64,000 nt of DNA from assembly GCF_003265705.1 (NCBI RefSeq), contig NW_020313288.1:1200574-1264573 (forward strand). The letters run 5' to 3'. The position numbers and the translations under genes are program-made. Positions 47,678 to 57,899 of the stretch are shown one piece after another (within the stretch, counting starts at the first letter, position 1; each line of letters begins with the position of its first letter). The DNA comes from Callorhinus ursinus (lineage: Eukaryota > Chordata > Mammalia > Carnivora > Otariidae). Under the pieces are notes generated by a model. It saw only the letters and a list, made by a program, of their open reading frames with translations, had not been told where the DNA came from and made no database searches.

Positions 47678-47704
47678 TATTATTATTATTATTATTATTA
47701 ATTA
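47678..47704. repeat. (ATT)n microsatellite
   Basis: About nine TTA repeats in a row followed by ATTAATAT. Confidence 0.9.
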
Positions 47705-48669
47705 ATATCCTACTTATGATTCTGCCAGGGCTGTGATGTGACAATGTGATGTGTCACATTGGGTCACATCCGCTAGAATTAATACGCAGCATTGAAGTGG
47801 GCCCCCTCCTCCCTCCTCCTCTGTCTTTGCCCCCCTCTCTCTGGGCCTGTCTTCCTGTTCTCTCTCCCACAGCTCCTCTCTCTTCTGTGGCACCCACGAG
47901 CGTGCACTGAAGGCCCCTGAAACCCAGGCCTCTTCCCTTGCATTACCTCTCTCTCTCGGTCCCGCCTTCTCCCCCCCTCTCTCTCTCTTTCTCTCTTTCT
48001 CTCAGCCAACCTATTTTGCATGCTGTTTGTGACTCTGAGAGCTGCATCTATCAATGGAAACTTGTCAGATCCGACAGAAGCTTTTAGAAGGGTTTCTCAA
48101 CCCCAAAACCACAAAAATTTCATTAGAGTTTCTCATCTTTTCCTCGAGGGCCCCCCGGGAAGTGGGCAGGGCCCCTGAGTCTCCGGAGGGGACGGGGGTC
48201 GGGGGCCGAGGTCCTGGTCCCCTCTGCCTCCTGGGGCCGGCGGGTTCCGTGACCTCCCCGCTCCCCGTCCCGACTTCCCCAGAGCCACGCCCCCCACACA
48301 CCTGCACCCAGAGTCTTCTGAAGCTCCCCACTTGGGAGAGCGGGCGGAGGGGCTGCTCCCTGAAGCCACGTCTGTCAGCAAAGATGAGAAACAGCTGATA
48401 AATTTTTGTGTTTGTAACTGTGCTGTGACCAGCCACTCTGGTCTCTTGAAACCCTGTTGCTACGAAATAATGCTTCATGTCTCTTTTTATTATATATCGA
48501 TATATCTCTCTCTATATTGTTTGTGAAGTACCTTACTTTGAAGTTTTGGTTTCTTTGTGTTGGAATTTGATTTTTTAATTTTTTTTTTTTGTTTGTTTTC
48601 TTTTCATTTGGAAGAAAAAAAATTTTCAGCTGGGGGGAAGAAAACAGCCCTGTTTATATTTAAATTGTT

Positions 48670-48813
48670 TTCCACTTTTTTTTTCTGTTTTTCTTTCTTT
48701 CCTTCCTTTCTTTCTTTCTTTCTTCCTGCTTTTCTTTCTTTTTCCCCTCTGCATCCCGTCTCCCCACCCCGCACCCCGCACCCCTCCCCCCACCCGCCGC
48801 CGCCCACCCCCAG
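48670..48813 (+). promoter_or_regulatory. PTPRS: Long pyrimidine tract preceding the Ig3 acceptor
   Basis: From 48670 the plus strand is almost pure T/C (CTTTCTTTCC repeats), turning to C-rich with CCACCCGCCG near 48780-48812, and ends in CCCCCAG. It is an unusually long acceptor tract with many potential PTBP-type sites; T-rich sequence continues upstream to 48540. Confidence 0.6.
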
Positions 48814-49083
48814 TCCGCCGTGTGGCTCCACGATTCTCCATCTTGCCCATGAGCCACGAGATCATGCCAGGTGGCAACGTGAACATCACCTGCGTGGCCG
48901 TGGGCTCGCCCATGCCCTACGTCAAGTGGATGCAGGGGGCTGAAGACCTGACGCCTGAAGACGACATGCCTGTGGGTCGGAACGTGCTGGAGCTCACAGA
49001 CGTCAAGGACTCCGCCAACTACACGTGCGTGGCCATGTCCAGCCTGGGCGTCATCGAGGCCGTGGCCCAGATCACAGTGAAAT
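48814..49083 (+). CDS. PTPRS: PTPRS coding exon: Ig3
   Basis: Completes codon 240 and encodes to residue 329 plus one base (starting [10 protein letters not shown]), a whole Ig domain in one exon. Cys266 (NITCVAV) and Cys311 (NYTCVAM) form the disulfide. Two N-glycosylation sequons, N263-I-T and N308-Y-T, sit beside the cysteines. The exon ends ITVKS. The phase is 1 to 1; the donor AAAT|GTAAGC is strong. This domain is the third and last Ig module before the fibronectin repeats. Confidence 0.97.
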
Positions 49084-49465
49084 GTAAGCGGGGCCCATGG
49101 GGCCCAGAAAGGCAGGTCATCTCTTGACACCCCTCTCCTGGGGGGCACAGGTTGAGGGGTACAGGTGGAAAAGCTCCGAGTTTCCATTCTGGCTTTGGTC
49201 ATTCATGGCTGCAAAGGGGACAGTTGTTTTGTGAACGGGGATTATTGGTTACATGTTATTCTGGGCCCAGCCCTTTGGAGTGAGGGCATGGTCTCGTTCT
49301 GCCAAGCTTAGAGTCCAGCGTGGGAAACACCCGCATAGCCAGGCAGCTGTGATACAGCCTGATTGGGATTGTGACGGGGGTCCCGTGGCACTGTTCAGAC
49401 CCCCAGAGTAAAGGTCGCACATCCGAGGAAAGTTAGGTCAGAGAAAGATTAAAAGTTGAACAGGA

Positions 49466-49668
49466 GGGCGCCTGGGTGGCTCAGTCGGTTAAGCGACTGC
49501 CTTCGGCTCAGGTCATGGTCCTGGAGTCCCGGGATCGAGTCCCACATCGGGCTCCCTGCTCAGCGGGGAGTCTGCTTCTCCCTCTGACCCTCTTCCCTCT
49601 CGTGCTCTCTATCTCTCATTCTCTCTCTCTCTCAAATAAGTAAAAATAAAATCTTTAAAAAAAAAAAA
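49466..49668 (+). mobile_element. Can-SINE, sense, young, 15-bp target duplication
   Basis: Full structure: GGGCGCCTGGGTGGCTCAG head, a tRNA-like body with GGTCATGGTCCTGGAG, a CT-rich stretch with TCTCTCTCTCTCTC, AAATAAGTAAAAATAAAATC and a 16-base A-tail. AAAAGTTGAACAGGA at 49451-49465 is repeated perfectly at 49669-49683. A perfect long duplication suggests a recent insertion. Confidence 0.97.
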
Positions 49669-49845
49669 AAAAGTTGAACAGGAATGAGCCAGAGAAGATG
49701 GAGAACACTTCTAAGGGAAGGAAATGGACTGTCCAGACTCAGAGAGATGGGGCCAGGATGGAGGACTATAAATTCTCCTGACGTCTCAGGTTTGTGGTGA
49801 GATTCAGAGGAAGGTGCCCCCAAATATTTTTCTAGCTTTAGAACA

Positions 49846-50092
49846 GGGGCCTGCAAACTATAACCTGCAGGCTGGATCTGGCCCTCCTCTAGTTTTTCTA
49901 AATAAAGTTTTATTGGCACATAGATGAGCCACACCCATTCCCCCATGTCTTGTGTGTGGCAGCTTTTGGGCTGCAGGGGCAGAGCTGAGTAGTCTCAACG
50001 AAGACTCTCTGGCCTACAAAGCTGAAAATAGTTACTGTGGGGCCCTTTTCAAGCAGTTTGCCAAGCCCTGCCCTCGGGCCATAAAAAGTGTC
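49846..50092 (+). mobile_element. Old hAT-like DNA transposon, copy C
   Basis: 'GCCTGCAAACTATAACCTGC', 'GGATCTGGCCCTCC', 'AATAAAGTTTTATTGGCAC', 'CATAGATGAGCCACACCC', 'GTGTGTGGCAGCTTTTGGG' and 'GTTTGCCAAGCCCTG' appear in family order, on the plus strand. Confidence 0.7.
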
Positions 50093-50407
50093 AGCTCCAG
50101 CTGGTTGGTTGGTCGTTTTGCAGAGGGATCGAACTTCTCCTGGGGCCTCTGTGGCGTAAGAACTTGGGACTAGTGGGAGAGAAAGTCACGATTCTCCAAG
50201 TGCTAGGGACAGCTGTGAACAAGACTCTGGTCCCTGCTAAGCGCTGGGCAAGGGCGCCTCTAGCCAGGGTGGTGTGTGGGAAGCTTTAAGGAATGAGAAG
50301 GAGCTGGCCATGTGGCCCTCTGGAGATGGGAGCATTTCAGGTACAGGGAACAGCAGGTGTTACATGGGAACACACAGTGTGGCTGAGCAGAGTGGACCAC
50401 AGAGAGG

Positions 50408-50646
50408 GACAGACCTCTCAGATTCTCAAGGGTAAATATTTTTCTTAAGGAGTGGTTTGTTGTTGTTTTTTTTTTTAAGTCACCCGTTTTCAGCTTTACG
50501 GGCCGTCTAGTCTCTGCGACACCGCCCCCCCCCCCAGCTCTGCCAGAAGCAGCCATCTGCAATACGCAGGCACTGCTGTGTTCCAATAAAACTTTGTTTA
50601 CAAAAACAGGTGCTGGTCCTCAGGCCATAGTTTGCCGCACCCTGCT
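50408..50646 (-). mobile_element. Old hAT-like DNA transposon, copy D
   Basis: Plus strand 'GTCTCTGCGACACC', 'AGCCATCTGCAATACGCAGG', 'GTGTTCCAATAAAACTTTG', 'TTTACAAAAACAGGTGC' and 'CCATAGTTTGCCGCACCCTG' are the reverse complement of the family. It faces copy C about 320 bp away. Confidence 0.7.
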
Positions 50647-50796
50647 ATAGATGATGGGACGGGGGTCATTAGGCCTGTGGTCACTGCCAAGGAAGTCAAG
50701 GCTCAGCGAGGGCAGTGGTCGTGTAGCTGAAAGTCACAGAGCCTCCGGGGTCTGCAGCCAGTGTGCCTGACATGTGACCCTCCCTCCCACCCACAG

Positions 50797-51378
50797 CTCT
50801 CCCCAAAGCCCCGGGGACTCCCGTGGTGACAGAGAACACAGCCACCAGCATCACCATCACATGGGACTCCGGCAACCCAGACCCCGTGTCCTACTATGTC
50901 ATCGAATATAAATCCAAGAGCCAGGATGGGCCCTACCAGATCAAAGAGGACATCACCACGACGCGTTATAGCATCGGTGGCCTGAGCCCCAACTCGGAGT
51001 ATGAGATCTGGGTGTCCGCTGTCAACTCCATCGGCCAGGGGCCCCCCAGTGAGTCAGTGGTCACCCGCACGGGCGAACAGGCCCCAGCTAGCGCACCCCG
51101 GAACGTGCAGGCCCGCATGCTGAGCGCCACTACCATGATCATCCAGTGGGAGGAGCCCGTGGAGCCCAACGGCCTGATCCGGGGCTACCGGATCTACTAC
51201 ACCATGGAGCCCGAGCACCCCGTGGGCAACTGGCAGAAGCACAACGTGGATGACAGCCTGCTGACCACCGTGGGCAGCCTGCTGGAGGATGAGACGTATA
51301 CCGTGCGCGTGCTGGCCTTCACCTCCGTGGGCGACGGGCCCCTCTCGGACCCCATCCAGGTCAAGACGCAGCAGGGAG
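50797..51378 (+). CDS. PTPRS: PTPRS coding exon: FN1 and FN2
   Basis: Completes codon 330 and encodes to residue 523 plus one base (SLPKAPGTP...KTQQG): two fibronectin III domains in one 582-nt exon. The FN1 tryptophan is in [10 protein letters not shown] and its tyrosine in [12 protein letters not shown]2 has [10 protein letters not shown] and [12 protein letters not shown]. The linker is [13 protein letters not shown]. Acceptor CCCACCCACAG, donor GGGAG|GTGAGC. Phase 1 at both ends. The protein is close to mammalian PTPRS by recall. FN1-FN2 lie next to the Ig tip. Confidence 0.97.
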
Positions 51379-52300
51379 GTGAGCTGCCCGTGGGCGGTGC
51401 GGCTTCTGTGGGACAGCAGGATTCGGGTTCGTGGAAACAGGAGGAGGCGGCGGGGCCGGGGGGGTGGGGGGCAGTCATGTATCTCGTAGCACGCAGCTAG
51501 CTGATCTTGCCTGGAAGCCACAAAATGGTTTGTTCATCCTGCATGGTGCTTTAAAATATTTTCGTGCTAGCATTTCAAACGCAGGAAGTTGTCCCAGAAA
51601 ACCCACGTTTCTGTCTTCTCTTGGGAAATTCGATTTGGCAAGCCCACGGGGCTGTGACTGGACATCCAGACAGATCCCGGCAGCTGTGTCTGAGTTTGAG
51701 AAGCCCTGCTCTCCGTTCTCATCGGAGAGATTGATGCCACCTCCTTTGAAATTATAAAGGGAAAGCGCTTCTGCCCAAAGGCAGCGGGCTGGCCTGCCGG
51801 CTCAGGTCGAGGGGCAGAGTGGGGGTGGGGCATTTAGGTGTGTGGGGCCCCAGCTCTCCGGGTTTCCCGTCCTTTCCCGTCGGCCTCAGGCTTCAGAACC
51901 TCAAAGCCAAGAAGACTCAGCAGCTGCCCAAACGAAAGGACAGGGTCAGAACTGTGCTGCTAGAGAGCACACACAGGATGGGGAACTGGTGTTTTGAAAC
52001 GTAACCCCCACAGTCGCTCTGCCATTTAATTTGGAGGAAGCAGAGAGGGTGGGGGGATTGAGGTGGGCCCCCTGACAACAAGGGGTGGCAAGGGGCCCCC
52101 CCGGGAAAAGAAGAGAAATGAGAACAGTGGAGAACATTCCAGGAGCGTCGGGGAACAGGCAGCCTTACCCCCAGGGCAGCGCTGAGCTTCATGGGGCTCT
52201 TTTTTGGGAGAATGGGGACACCTGGTGGGTTGGGCACCCCATGTGGAGTGGACCCCTCCCCGGCCACCCCCATTTCTCCTCCTCTCCCCCTCCCCCACAG
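51379..52300 (+). other. PTPRS: PTPRS intron before FN3
   Basis: 922 bp without exon or clear repeat; ends in CTCCCCCTCCCCCACAG. Confidence 0.9.
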
Positions 52301-52434
52301 TGCCTGGCCAGCCCATGAACTTCAGGGCCGAGGCCAAGTCCGAGACAAGCATCGGGCTCTCGTGGAGCCCCCCGCGGCAGGAGAGCATCATCAAGTACGA
52401 GCTCCTGTTCCGGGAGGGCGACCACGGCAGAGAG
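52301..52434 (+). CDS. PTPRS: PTPRS coding exon: FN3, first half
   Basis: Completes codon 524 and encodes to residue 568 ([12 protein letters not shown] to GDHGRE). It holds the FN3 tryptophan in [10 protein letters not shown] and the [10 protein letters not shown] strand. The change ITLSWSP to IGLSWSP relative to human is recalled only. Phase 1 to 0. The donor GAGAG|GTACGG opens a very short intron. Confidence 0.96.
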
Positions 52435-52732
52435 GTACGGGGTCGGGGGGCGCCGGACGGGGGGGGTGGCGGTCCGCGGGACGGGGGGGGGGGGCAGCGG
52501 GGGGGGGCGGGGCGGCGCGCCCTCAGGTCTCACTGACTTGGTGCCCGGATGTCTCTCTTCCCCCTGCGCTTGGCCACCGGTGGATTGCGCATCTCTCCAT
52601 CTCTCCCGTGTCTCTGTCTCTGTGTCTCCGTTTGTCTCTTCTGCCCTTTTTGTGTCTTTTTCACAATCTCCGTGTCTCTGTCTCTCTGTCTCCGCCTCTC
52701 TGTCTCCACCTACCCCCCCGCCCCGCCCCCAG
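52435..52732 (+). other. PTPRS: Short G-rich intron within FN3
   Basis: 298 bp. The first 80 bp are G runs (52445-52450, 52459-52466, 52483-52494, 52499-52507), then a pyrimidine-rich region with CTCTGTCTCT motifs leads to the acceptor CCCCCAG. Confidence 0.9.
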
Positions 52733-52877
52733 GTGGGGAGGACCTTCGACCCGGCCACGGCATTCGTGGTGGACGACCTCAAGCCCAACACGGAGTACGC
52801 CTTCCGCCTGGCGGCCCGCTCTCCGCAGGGCCTGGGCGCTTTCACCCCGGTGGTGCGGCAGCGCACACTGCAGTCCA
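52733..52877 (+). CDS. PTPRS: PTPRS coding exon: FN3, second half
   Basis: Encodes residues 569-616 plus one base, beginning VGRTFDPATAF. It has the conserved FN tyrosine corner in LKPNTEYAFRLAARS. The exon ends RTLQS. Phase 0 to 1, donor CAGTCCA|GTAGGT. Compared with human, DPATAFVVDD may replace DPTTSYVVED (from memory). Confidence 0.96.
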
Positions 52878-55304
52878 GTAGGTGTCTCGCGGAGCCCACT
52901 CTTCCCTGCGGGGGGGGCCCCAGCGCACACTGACCCTGGCCGCGCCGCCGCAGCGGGGGTGGGGGGGGCGCCTGGCCTCGGACGTGCCCCCCTGAGCTGC
53001 GCTGGGGGTTCCCGCAGGCCCTGCTTCCCCCCGGCTTCCCTGGGCCTGGAGCCCTGGGCGGGGGGGGCCCGAGGTTCGCCCCCTAGGTCGGGGACACGTT
53101 TCCACTGCACCTTCTCTCTCCTCCCCCTGCTCCCCGTCCTGTTCCTGAGGCTCATGGAACAGCCACGCTGTGCCTGATCCTAGGCATGGGGGGGCGGGGG
53201 GGGGCGGCTATGTGAGGCTGTCCCAGATCACACCCCGTCATTCCCAGAGAGCACAGCGCACAGAGACCAGCCACCTCCCCAGATGGCCCTGCCCCCCCAG
53301 ACAAGGTCCCCCATTGCCAGGGGCAGGAGCAGACGGGGAGGCGGGTGCAGGCCCCAGGATAGGCTCTTGAATCCCTGGAGCTCTTTGCCGGGCCTGCCCT
53401 GCCTCCCTGTCACAGGCAAGTCACCTTTTGGCCAGAACACTGCACCCGGCAGCTGGCTCTAGGCCACGCTGTGGCCCCTACCACTGCCCTCCTTGCCTGC
53501 TCTGAGCTCAGGGCCTAGGCAGGCCCCTGATCCTGCTGTCTCCCTGCCTCCCCTCCTCTCTCTGCCCCTCTTCTGCGCTCACCCTGGCCCGGCATGGCTT
53601 CCGCCGCCGTGGCCCCCTTCCCCTCCCTTCCCCCTTCTCAGTCAGTCACGGTGCACCACCCCAGGCCTTGTTCCGGAAGCAGCCTCGGTGTTCAGACCTT
53701 CAAGTCCCCCCCCTCCCCCCGGTGTGTGCACACAGGGGGTCACCGGTCAGTGGCCAGTGATGGCAGCTTGGGCCTGGGTGTCTGAGCCGCTGGGATCAGG
53801 GGCCTCGGAGACGCAGCCCCCCTGCCACCCCCAGCCCCCTTCCCTCCTCCCTACTCCCTTGCGCCGAGCCGAGCGCTCTGCAGCTCCCAGGCGTCTGGGC
53901 GTGTTTGTGCGTGAGGCGATCAGTGAGGGTGTCCTGTGGCTTGGGCGGCCACGTGAGAGAGACTGGCACAGGTGCCGCGAAGGTGAGTACGCGCTGGTCT
54001 CAAGCAGGTTCACAAAAACGGCCCACCCTGCGTGCTCCCCAGCCTGTGCTCCAGGAGCTCTGGGCTGCAGAGTCCAGAGCCCAAATTGAGCACCGCCCCC
54101 CCAGCTTTCTACTCCACGGTCAAGAGCCACGACTGCCCAGAAATGGGGAATCTGGAACTACCTGCCCACCACGCCTGTCCGTGGGTCCGTCACACCTTCC
54201 TCCCATCCCCCAAGACGTCACGCAGGTTGGGCCGGATTGTGAAGGAGGCGGCCTCCATGGTCGTCAAGAAAGCGGCTTTGGCCCAGCCACTCGAACCTCC
54301 GGGGCGGCCCAGGACAGGGAGTGGGGGAGAAGGGACTCCCCACTTCTCGCGCCAAGACGGGTGGGGCCCGAGAGAACTGGCAGCAAGACTCAGGGCCAGG
54401 CATATCCCCCTGGGGACTGCAGGCTTCTTAGGCTGAACTCAAGGGTAGGTGGAGGCCAGACCACTCAGCCGTGGGTCTCCCCACACCGTCTCACCTTCCC
54501 GCCTCGTCGGCACCAGTCTGGAACTGCGGCGTGCCCACACTGGGGGCCGGAGCAGGGCTTGGGCCCGCTTGCATCCAGAGACCCACCCAGAGCTCGGTCT
54601 GGCCTTATAGCTCAGCACTCGGCCACTCCCTCCCTCGTAAGAAAGTCTTATAAGTTAGCAGTTGAAGAGTGGAAGGTAGGTAACCAGACTGGGAGTTTTC
54701 TGGAAGGAGTCTTTCTTTCTTTTATTATGGTTTTTCTCATCATCATCACCATCACCGTTGTTTCTTATTTTATTATGGTTTTGATTTTATTTTTCCTCCC
54801 TCTTTCTCAGCGAATCCATTCCTTCCGGCACATTCTTTGGTTGGTTTTCCCCCTCCTGCCTGATTCCCCCAGGCACTTTTGGTTGGGGTGGCTGGTCAAG
54901 AAATGGGCGGAGAGGGCCCCAAGTGTCTGGTATCAGGAGAGGGGACGCCGGCATTTCGCTTTAGTGAGGCCAGAGGGTCATTCTATTTGAAATAAGCCAT
55001 TGGAGAGGCCTCTGAGGTATCTGGTAGTCTGGTGTCTTTCAGGATAGCAGCCTCTTTTTCTTCTCTGGGTGGCCCCGGCATGGGGTATGCACGAGACAAG
55101 TACTGTCTAAACACGTGCTCAGTGAACGTTCTCTGTGCCCTGACATGAAGCAACGCCAGTGGTCTCTCTGGGCCTCCCTGCAGGCAAGGCAAATTCTGGA
55201 GCCATGGGCCGTCGAAGTAGTGTGGCTCCAGCCGTCCTCAGCTGGCCTGAGGTTGAGGTCTTGAGTCCCCATTCTCAACTCAGGACAGCCCCTGGACAAC
55301 AGTT

Positions 55305-55450
55305 GAGTCTGGGTTCAAATCCTGGCTCTCGCCACATGCCCTTGGCAAGGCAACTTTGCTGTTTCCGGCCTCAGTTTCTTCATCTGTGAAGTGTGAGGTG
55401 ATATGCAAAAGGCACCCAGGGTAGGTGGGGTCTGGCACCCAGTAGGTACA
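55305..55450 (+). repeat. MIR fragment
   Basis: 'GGGTTCAAATCCTGGCTCTC', 'CTCAGTTTCTTCATCTGTGA' and 'GCACCCAGTAGGTACATG' are in MIR order. It may be the seed of the array that follows. Confidence 0.8.
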
Positions 55451-55679
55451 TGACCGATGATCATAGAAAATCAGGCAGCTGGGCTTTCAAACTGATTTCC
55501 CCACGTGTAACATGGAATGAGGCTGGAGGGGTGATAGTTCTGGCCATTTATGCGTCTTGAGAATTAAATGATGTGTCATCGGGGGACACATTTTGAGCGT
55601 AAAGGGCTTAGGGTATGGGGTGTGCAGAAGATGCGATGCAGAGACTCTGAGGTTTATTACCAGGAATGGCCTTAATACA

Positions 55680-57310
55680 GCCTCATAGTAGGTACTGAGC
55701 AGATGGGGACTTAATGTTATTCCCATAAAGCCCTTAACACACACCGTAGGTGCTTAATACGTGCGAACTATCATTGTTATTTAACAAAGCCCTTAGCACG
55801 CTGCCTGGCACACAACAGGTGTGTCCTAAATGCTCTTTTAAATCTAAGCACGGATTGGCATGGTGCGAGGCACATAATTGGCACCCATGAATGAAAGCCA
55901 TTAGTCGTTTATAACAAGCATTCCCTGGTGCCCCATGCACAGTGGATGCCCCAAACACGGGGACGATGAGTATTGTTCCGTGAAGGCCTTGACAGAATGG
56001 CTGGCATACAGTAAGTGCTCAATAAGTGGCGCTTTCTTGAAGGAGGTTGGCCTGGCTCTGAGCACATAGTAGGTGCTCAGATAAGAGCCATTGTCCGTCT
56101 GACAGGTCCTAGTGTGGTTTCGAGTATTCAGGTTTTGCTCAAAACGTGACCTTGTTATCTGCAAAGCCTTTGGCACTGGGTGTGCAAACAGTAGGTGCTC
56201 AAGAAGTGAAACCTGTTACCATTTATATAGAAGGCCCTTAGCACAGACCTTGGTACACAGTAGGTGCATAAGAAGCGAGGGCTATTAATGTTCTACAAGG
56301 CCCTTAGCACAGTGCCTAACACATAGTAGGTGTTTAGTAGGTAGGGACGGTTGCTGTTTTTTCAGTAAGGCCTCTAGCACAGGGCCTGGTACGTAGTAGG
56401 TCCTCATTACGTGGGGACTGTTACTGTTATCTGATAAAGGGCCTGGCATGGAGTAGGTTCCGTGTAAATGGCAACTGCCGTTTTTATCTTTGGAGGGCTA
56501 TTGATGCCCAGCCCTTGGTAGGCGCTCAATAAATAAGAGTTGGCCACCATCCACGATGGCCTTAGTGTGGTGCCAGAGGAACTATGATCTGTAAAAACCT
56601 TGGCACACAGTAGGTGCTAATCGGGGCTGTACCATCTGTAAAGTCCTGAGCCTGGGACCAGCCCAGGAGGTGCCCGGCCAACAGGCACTTGTATTATTAC
56701 CATACAGAGCCCTTGGCATGCTAATTGGCAAACAGGAGGTGCTCAAGACACGGGCATTATTTTGTCTTCCAAGTGAGGCTGAGAGGGTGGTCCTAAGTTG
56801 AAGTAAGCCATGGGGTGGCCTCCGGGGCCCCTCAAAGAACAGGTGTTCAGTACATAGATGCTTTTACCGTTAACTTGTGCAACTCTTACACTGTGTCTAG
56901 CACACAGCAGGTGCCCAATAAATGGGACTTCTACTGCTTTTACCCTGGCAGTGCCACTCCCCTGGCACACAGTAGGTGTTCAGCCAATAAATGCATTTAC
57001 TGTTATCCTATAAAAAACTCAGCGCTATGCCTTGCACACAGTAGGTGCCTGATAAATGGGGCTTTTATTGCAATTTCCTGGCATGGTGCCTGACACACAG
57101 TAGGTGCCTGATGGAGCTTTCGCTCTTCCTCTGGCACAGGGCCTGGCATACAGTAGGTGTTCAATAAATAAGTCCAATTACTGGTCTTCAGTGACGCCCT
57201 TGGCGTGGTGCCTGGCACATAGTAGGGGTTCGATAAAGAGATGCTTTTACTGGTACTCTGTGATGCCCCAGCACCGTGCCTAGCGCATGATAGGTGCCTT
57301 ATGAACGGGG
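55680..57310 (+). repeat. Tandem array of MIR/L2-like tail units, period about 65 bp
   Basis: Units containing 'CCTTAGCACAGTGCCTGGCA', 'CACAGTAGGTGCTCAATAAA' and a TTACTGTTAT-type linker recur over twenty times. Clear AGTAGGTG sites include 56010 (AGTAAGTG), 56068, 56190, 56259, 56325, 56394, 56452 and 56609, and the series continues to 57290. Spacing is mostly 58-70 bp. The AGTAGGTGCTCAATAAA phrase is the shared 3' tail of MIR and L2, so a fragment seems to have been amplified locally. Confidence 0.85.
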
Positions 57311-57593
57311 ATGTTACCGCTATTCCGCAGGGCCTCCTACGTGCCCAGCAGGTGCAGCCGCAGGCGCTGAGCGCAGTGTTCTTGGCCAGCCCTCCCGGCC
57401 CCACCCCCACCCGTCCATCTCACCTTTGGTTGACACCCACTTCTTTTGGGTTCGACTTTCTCTTTGGTTTGGTTCTGTTTTGTTTGTTATCATCTTCTGT
57501 TTTATTTTCTCTTTCCCATCTTTTGTTTCCCCGTCCCCTCCCCTGCCCATCCCGCCTCCCCTCCCCGCCCCCACGTTCTCCCCCCTCCAATAG

Positions 57594-57899
57594 AACCGTC
57601 AGCCCCCCCTCAAGACGTTAAATGTGTCAGCACGCGCTCCACGGCCATTTTGGTAAGTTGGCGCCCACCGCCGCCGGAAACGCACAACGGGGCCCTGGTG
57701 AGCTATAGCGTCCGCTACCGACCGCTGGGCTCGGAGGATCCACAACCCAAGGAGGTGAACGGCATCCCCCCGACCACCACTCAGATCCTGCTGGAGGCGC
57801 TGGACAAGTGGACCGAGTACCGCATCACGACTGTCGCTCACACAGAGGTGGGACCAGGGCCCGAGAGCTCGCCCGTGGTCATCCGCACCGACGAGGACG
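57594..57899 (+). CDS. PTPRS: PTPRS coding exon: FN4
   Basis: Completes codon 617 and encodes to residue 718 plus one base, [10 protein letters not shown] to RTDED: the fourth fibronectin III domain. The tryptophan is in [11 protein letters not shown] and the tyrosine corner in [13 protein letters not shown]. Acceptor CCAATAG, donor GACG|GTAAGC, phase 1 at both ends. Acceptor sequence is UAG rather than CAG. FN4 is the point up to which the common short isoforms of this family extend before jumping over FN5-FN7, from family knowledge. Confidence 0.96.

Larger units (their letters stand above)
39771..48813 (+). other. PTPRS: Intron between meB and Ig3
   Basis: 9.0 kb, the largest coding intron here. 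It contains a T/G-rich block and two TGCATG motifs just after meB (40.15-40.19 kb), a pyrimidine tract at 41.26-41.40 kb, a MIR at 41.85-42.05 kb, a MIR-like part at 45.70-45.83 kb, a T/G-rich block at 46.48-46.64 kb, an (ATT)n run at 47.68-47.70 kb and a very long T/C tract before the Ig3 acceptor. No other exon could be supported. Confidence 0.85.
49084..50796 (+). other. PTPRS: PTPRS intron between Ig3 and FN1
   Basis: 1.7 kb containing a young Can-SINE (49466-49668) and two opposite-facing hAT-like elements (49.85-50.09 and 50.41-50.64 kb). Confidence 0.9.
52878..57593 (+). other. PTPRS: PTPRS intron before FN4
   Basis: 4.7 kb. A degenerate tandem array fills 55.7-57.3 kb and a MIR lies at 55.30-55.45 kb. 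A T-rich block (57430-57535) lies between the array and the acceptor. No additional exon is supported. Confidence 0.85.

Noticed and set aside
52191..53177. A 328-codon plus-strand open frame over the FN3 exons
   Set aside because: It is a different reading frame from the FN3 exons (52301-52434, 52733-52877) and runs through the introns. The correct FN3 protein needs splicing.
54780..54850. Possible exon after CCTCTTTCTCAG at 54.81 kb
   Set aside because: Good-looking acceptor tract but no matching donor in a frame that continues PTPRS, and no expected protein is missing between FN3 and FN4, which join exactly at 52877 and 57594.
55680..57310. CRISPR-like array of spaced repeats
   Set aside because: Repeat units are diverged and the spacers also repeat; the flanks are mammalian introns. 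It is a decayed minisatellite made from MIR/L2-like sequence.
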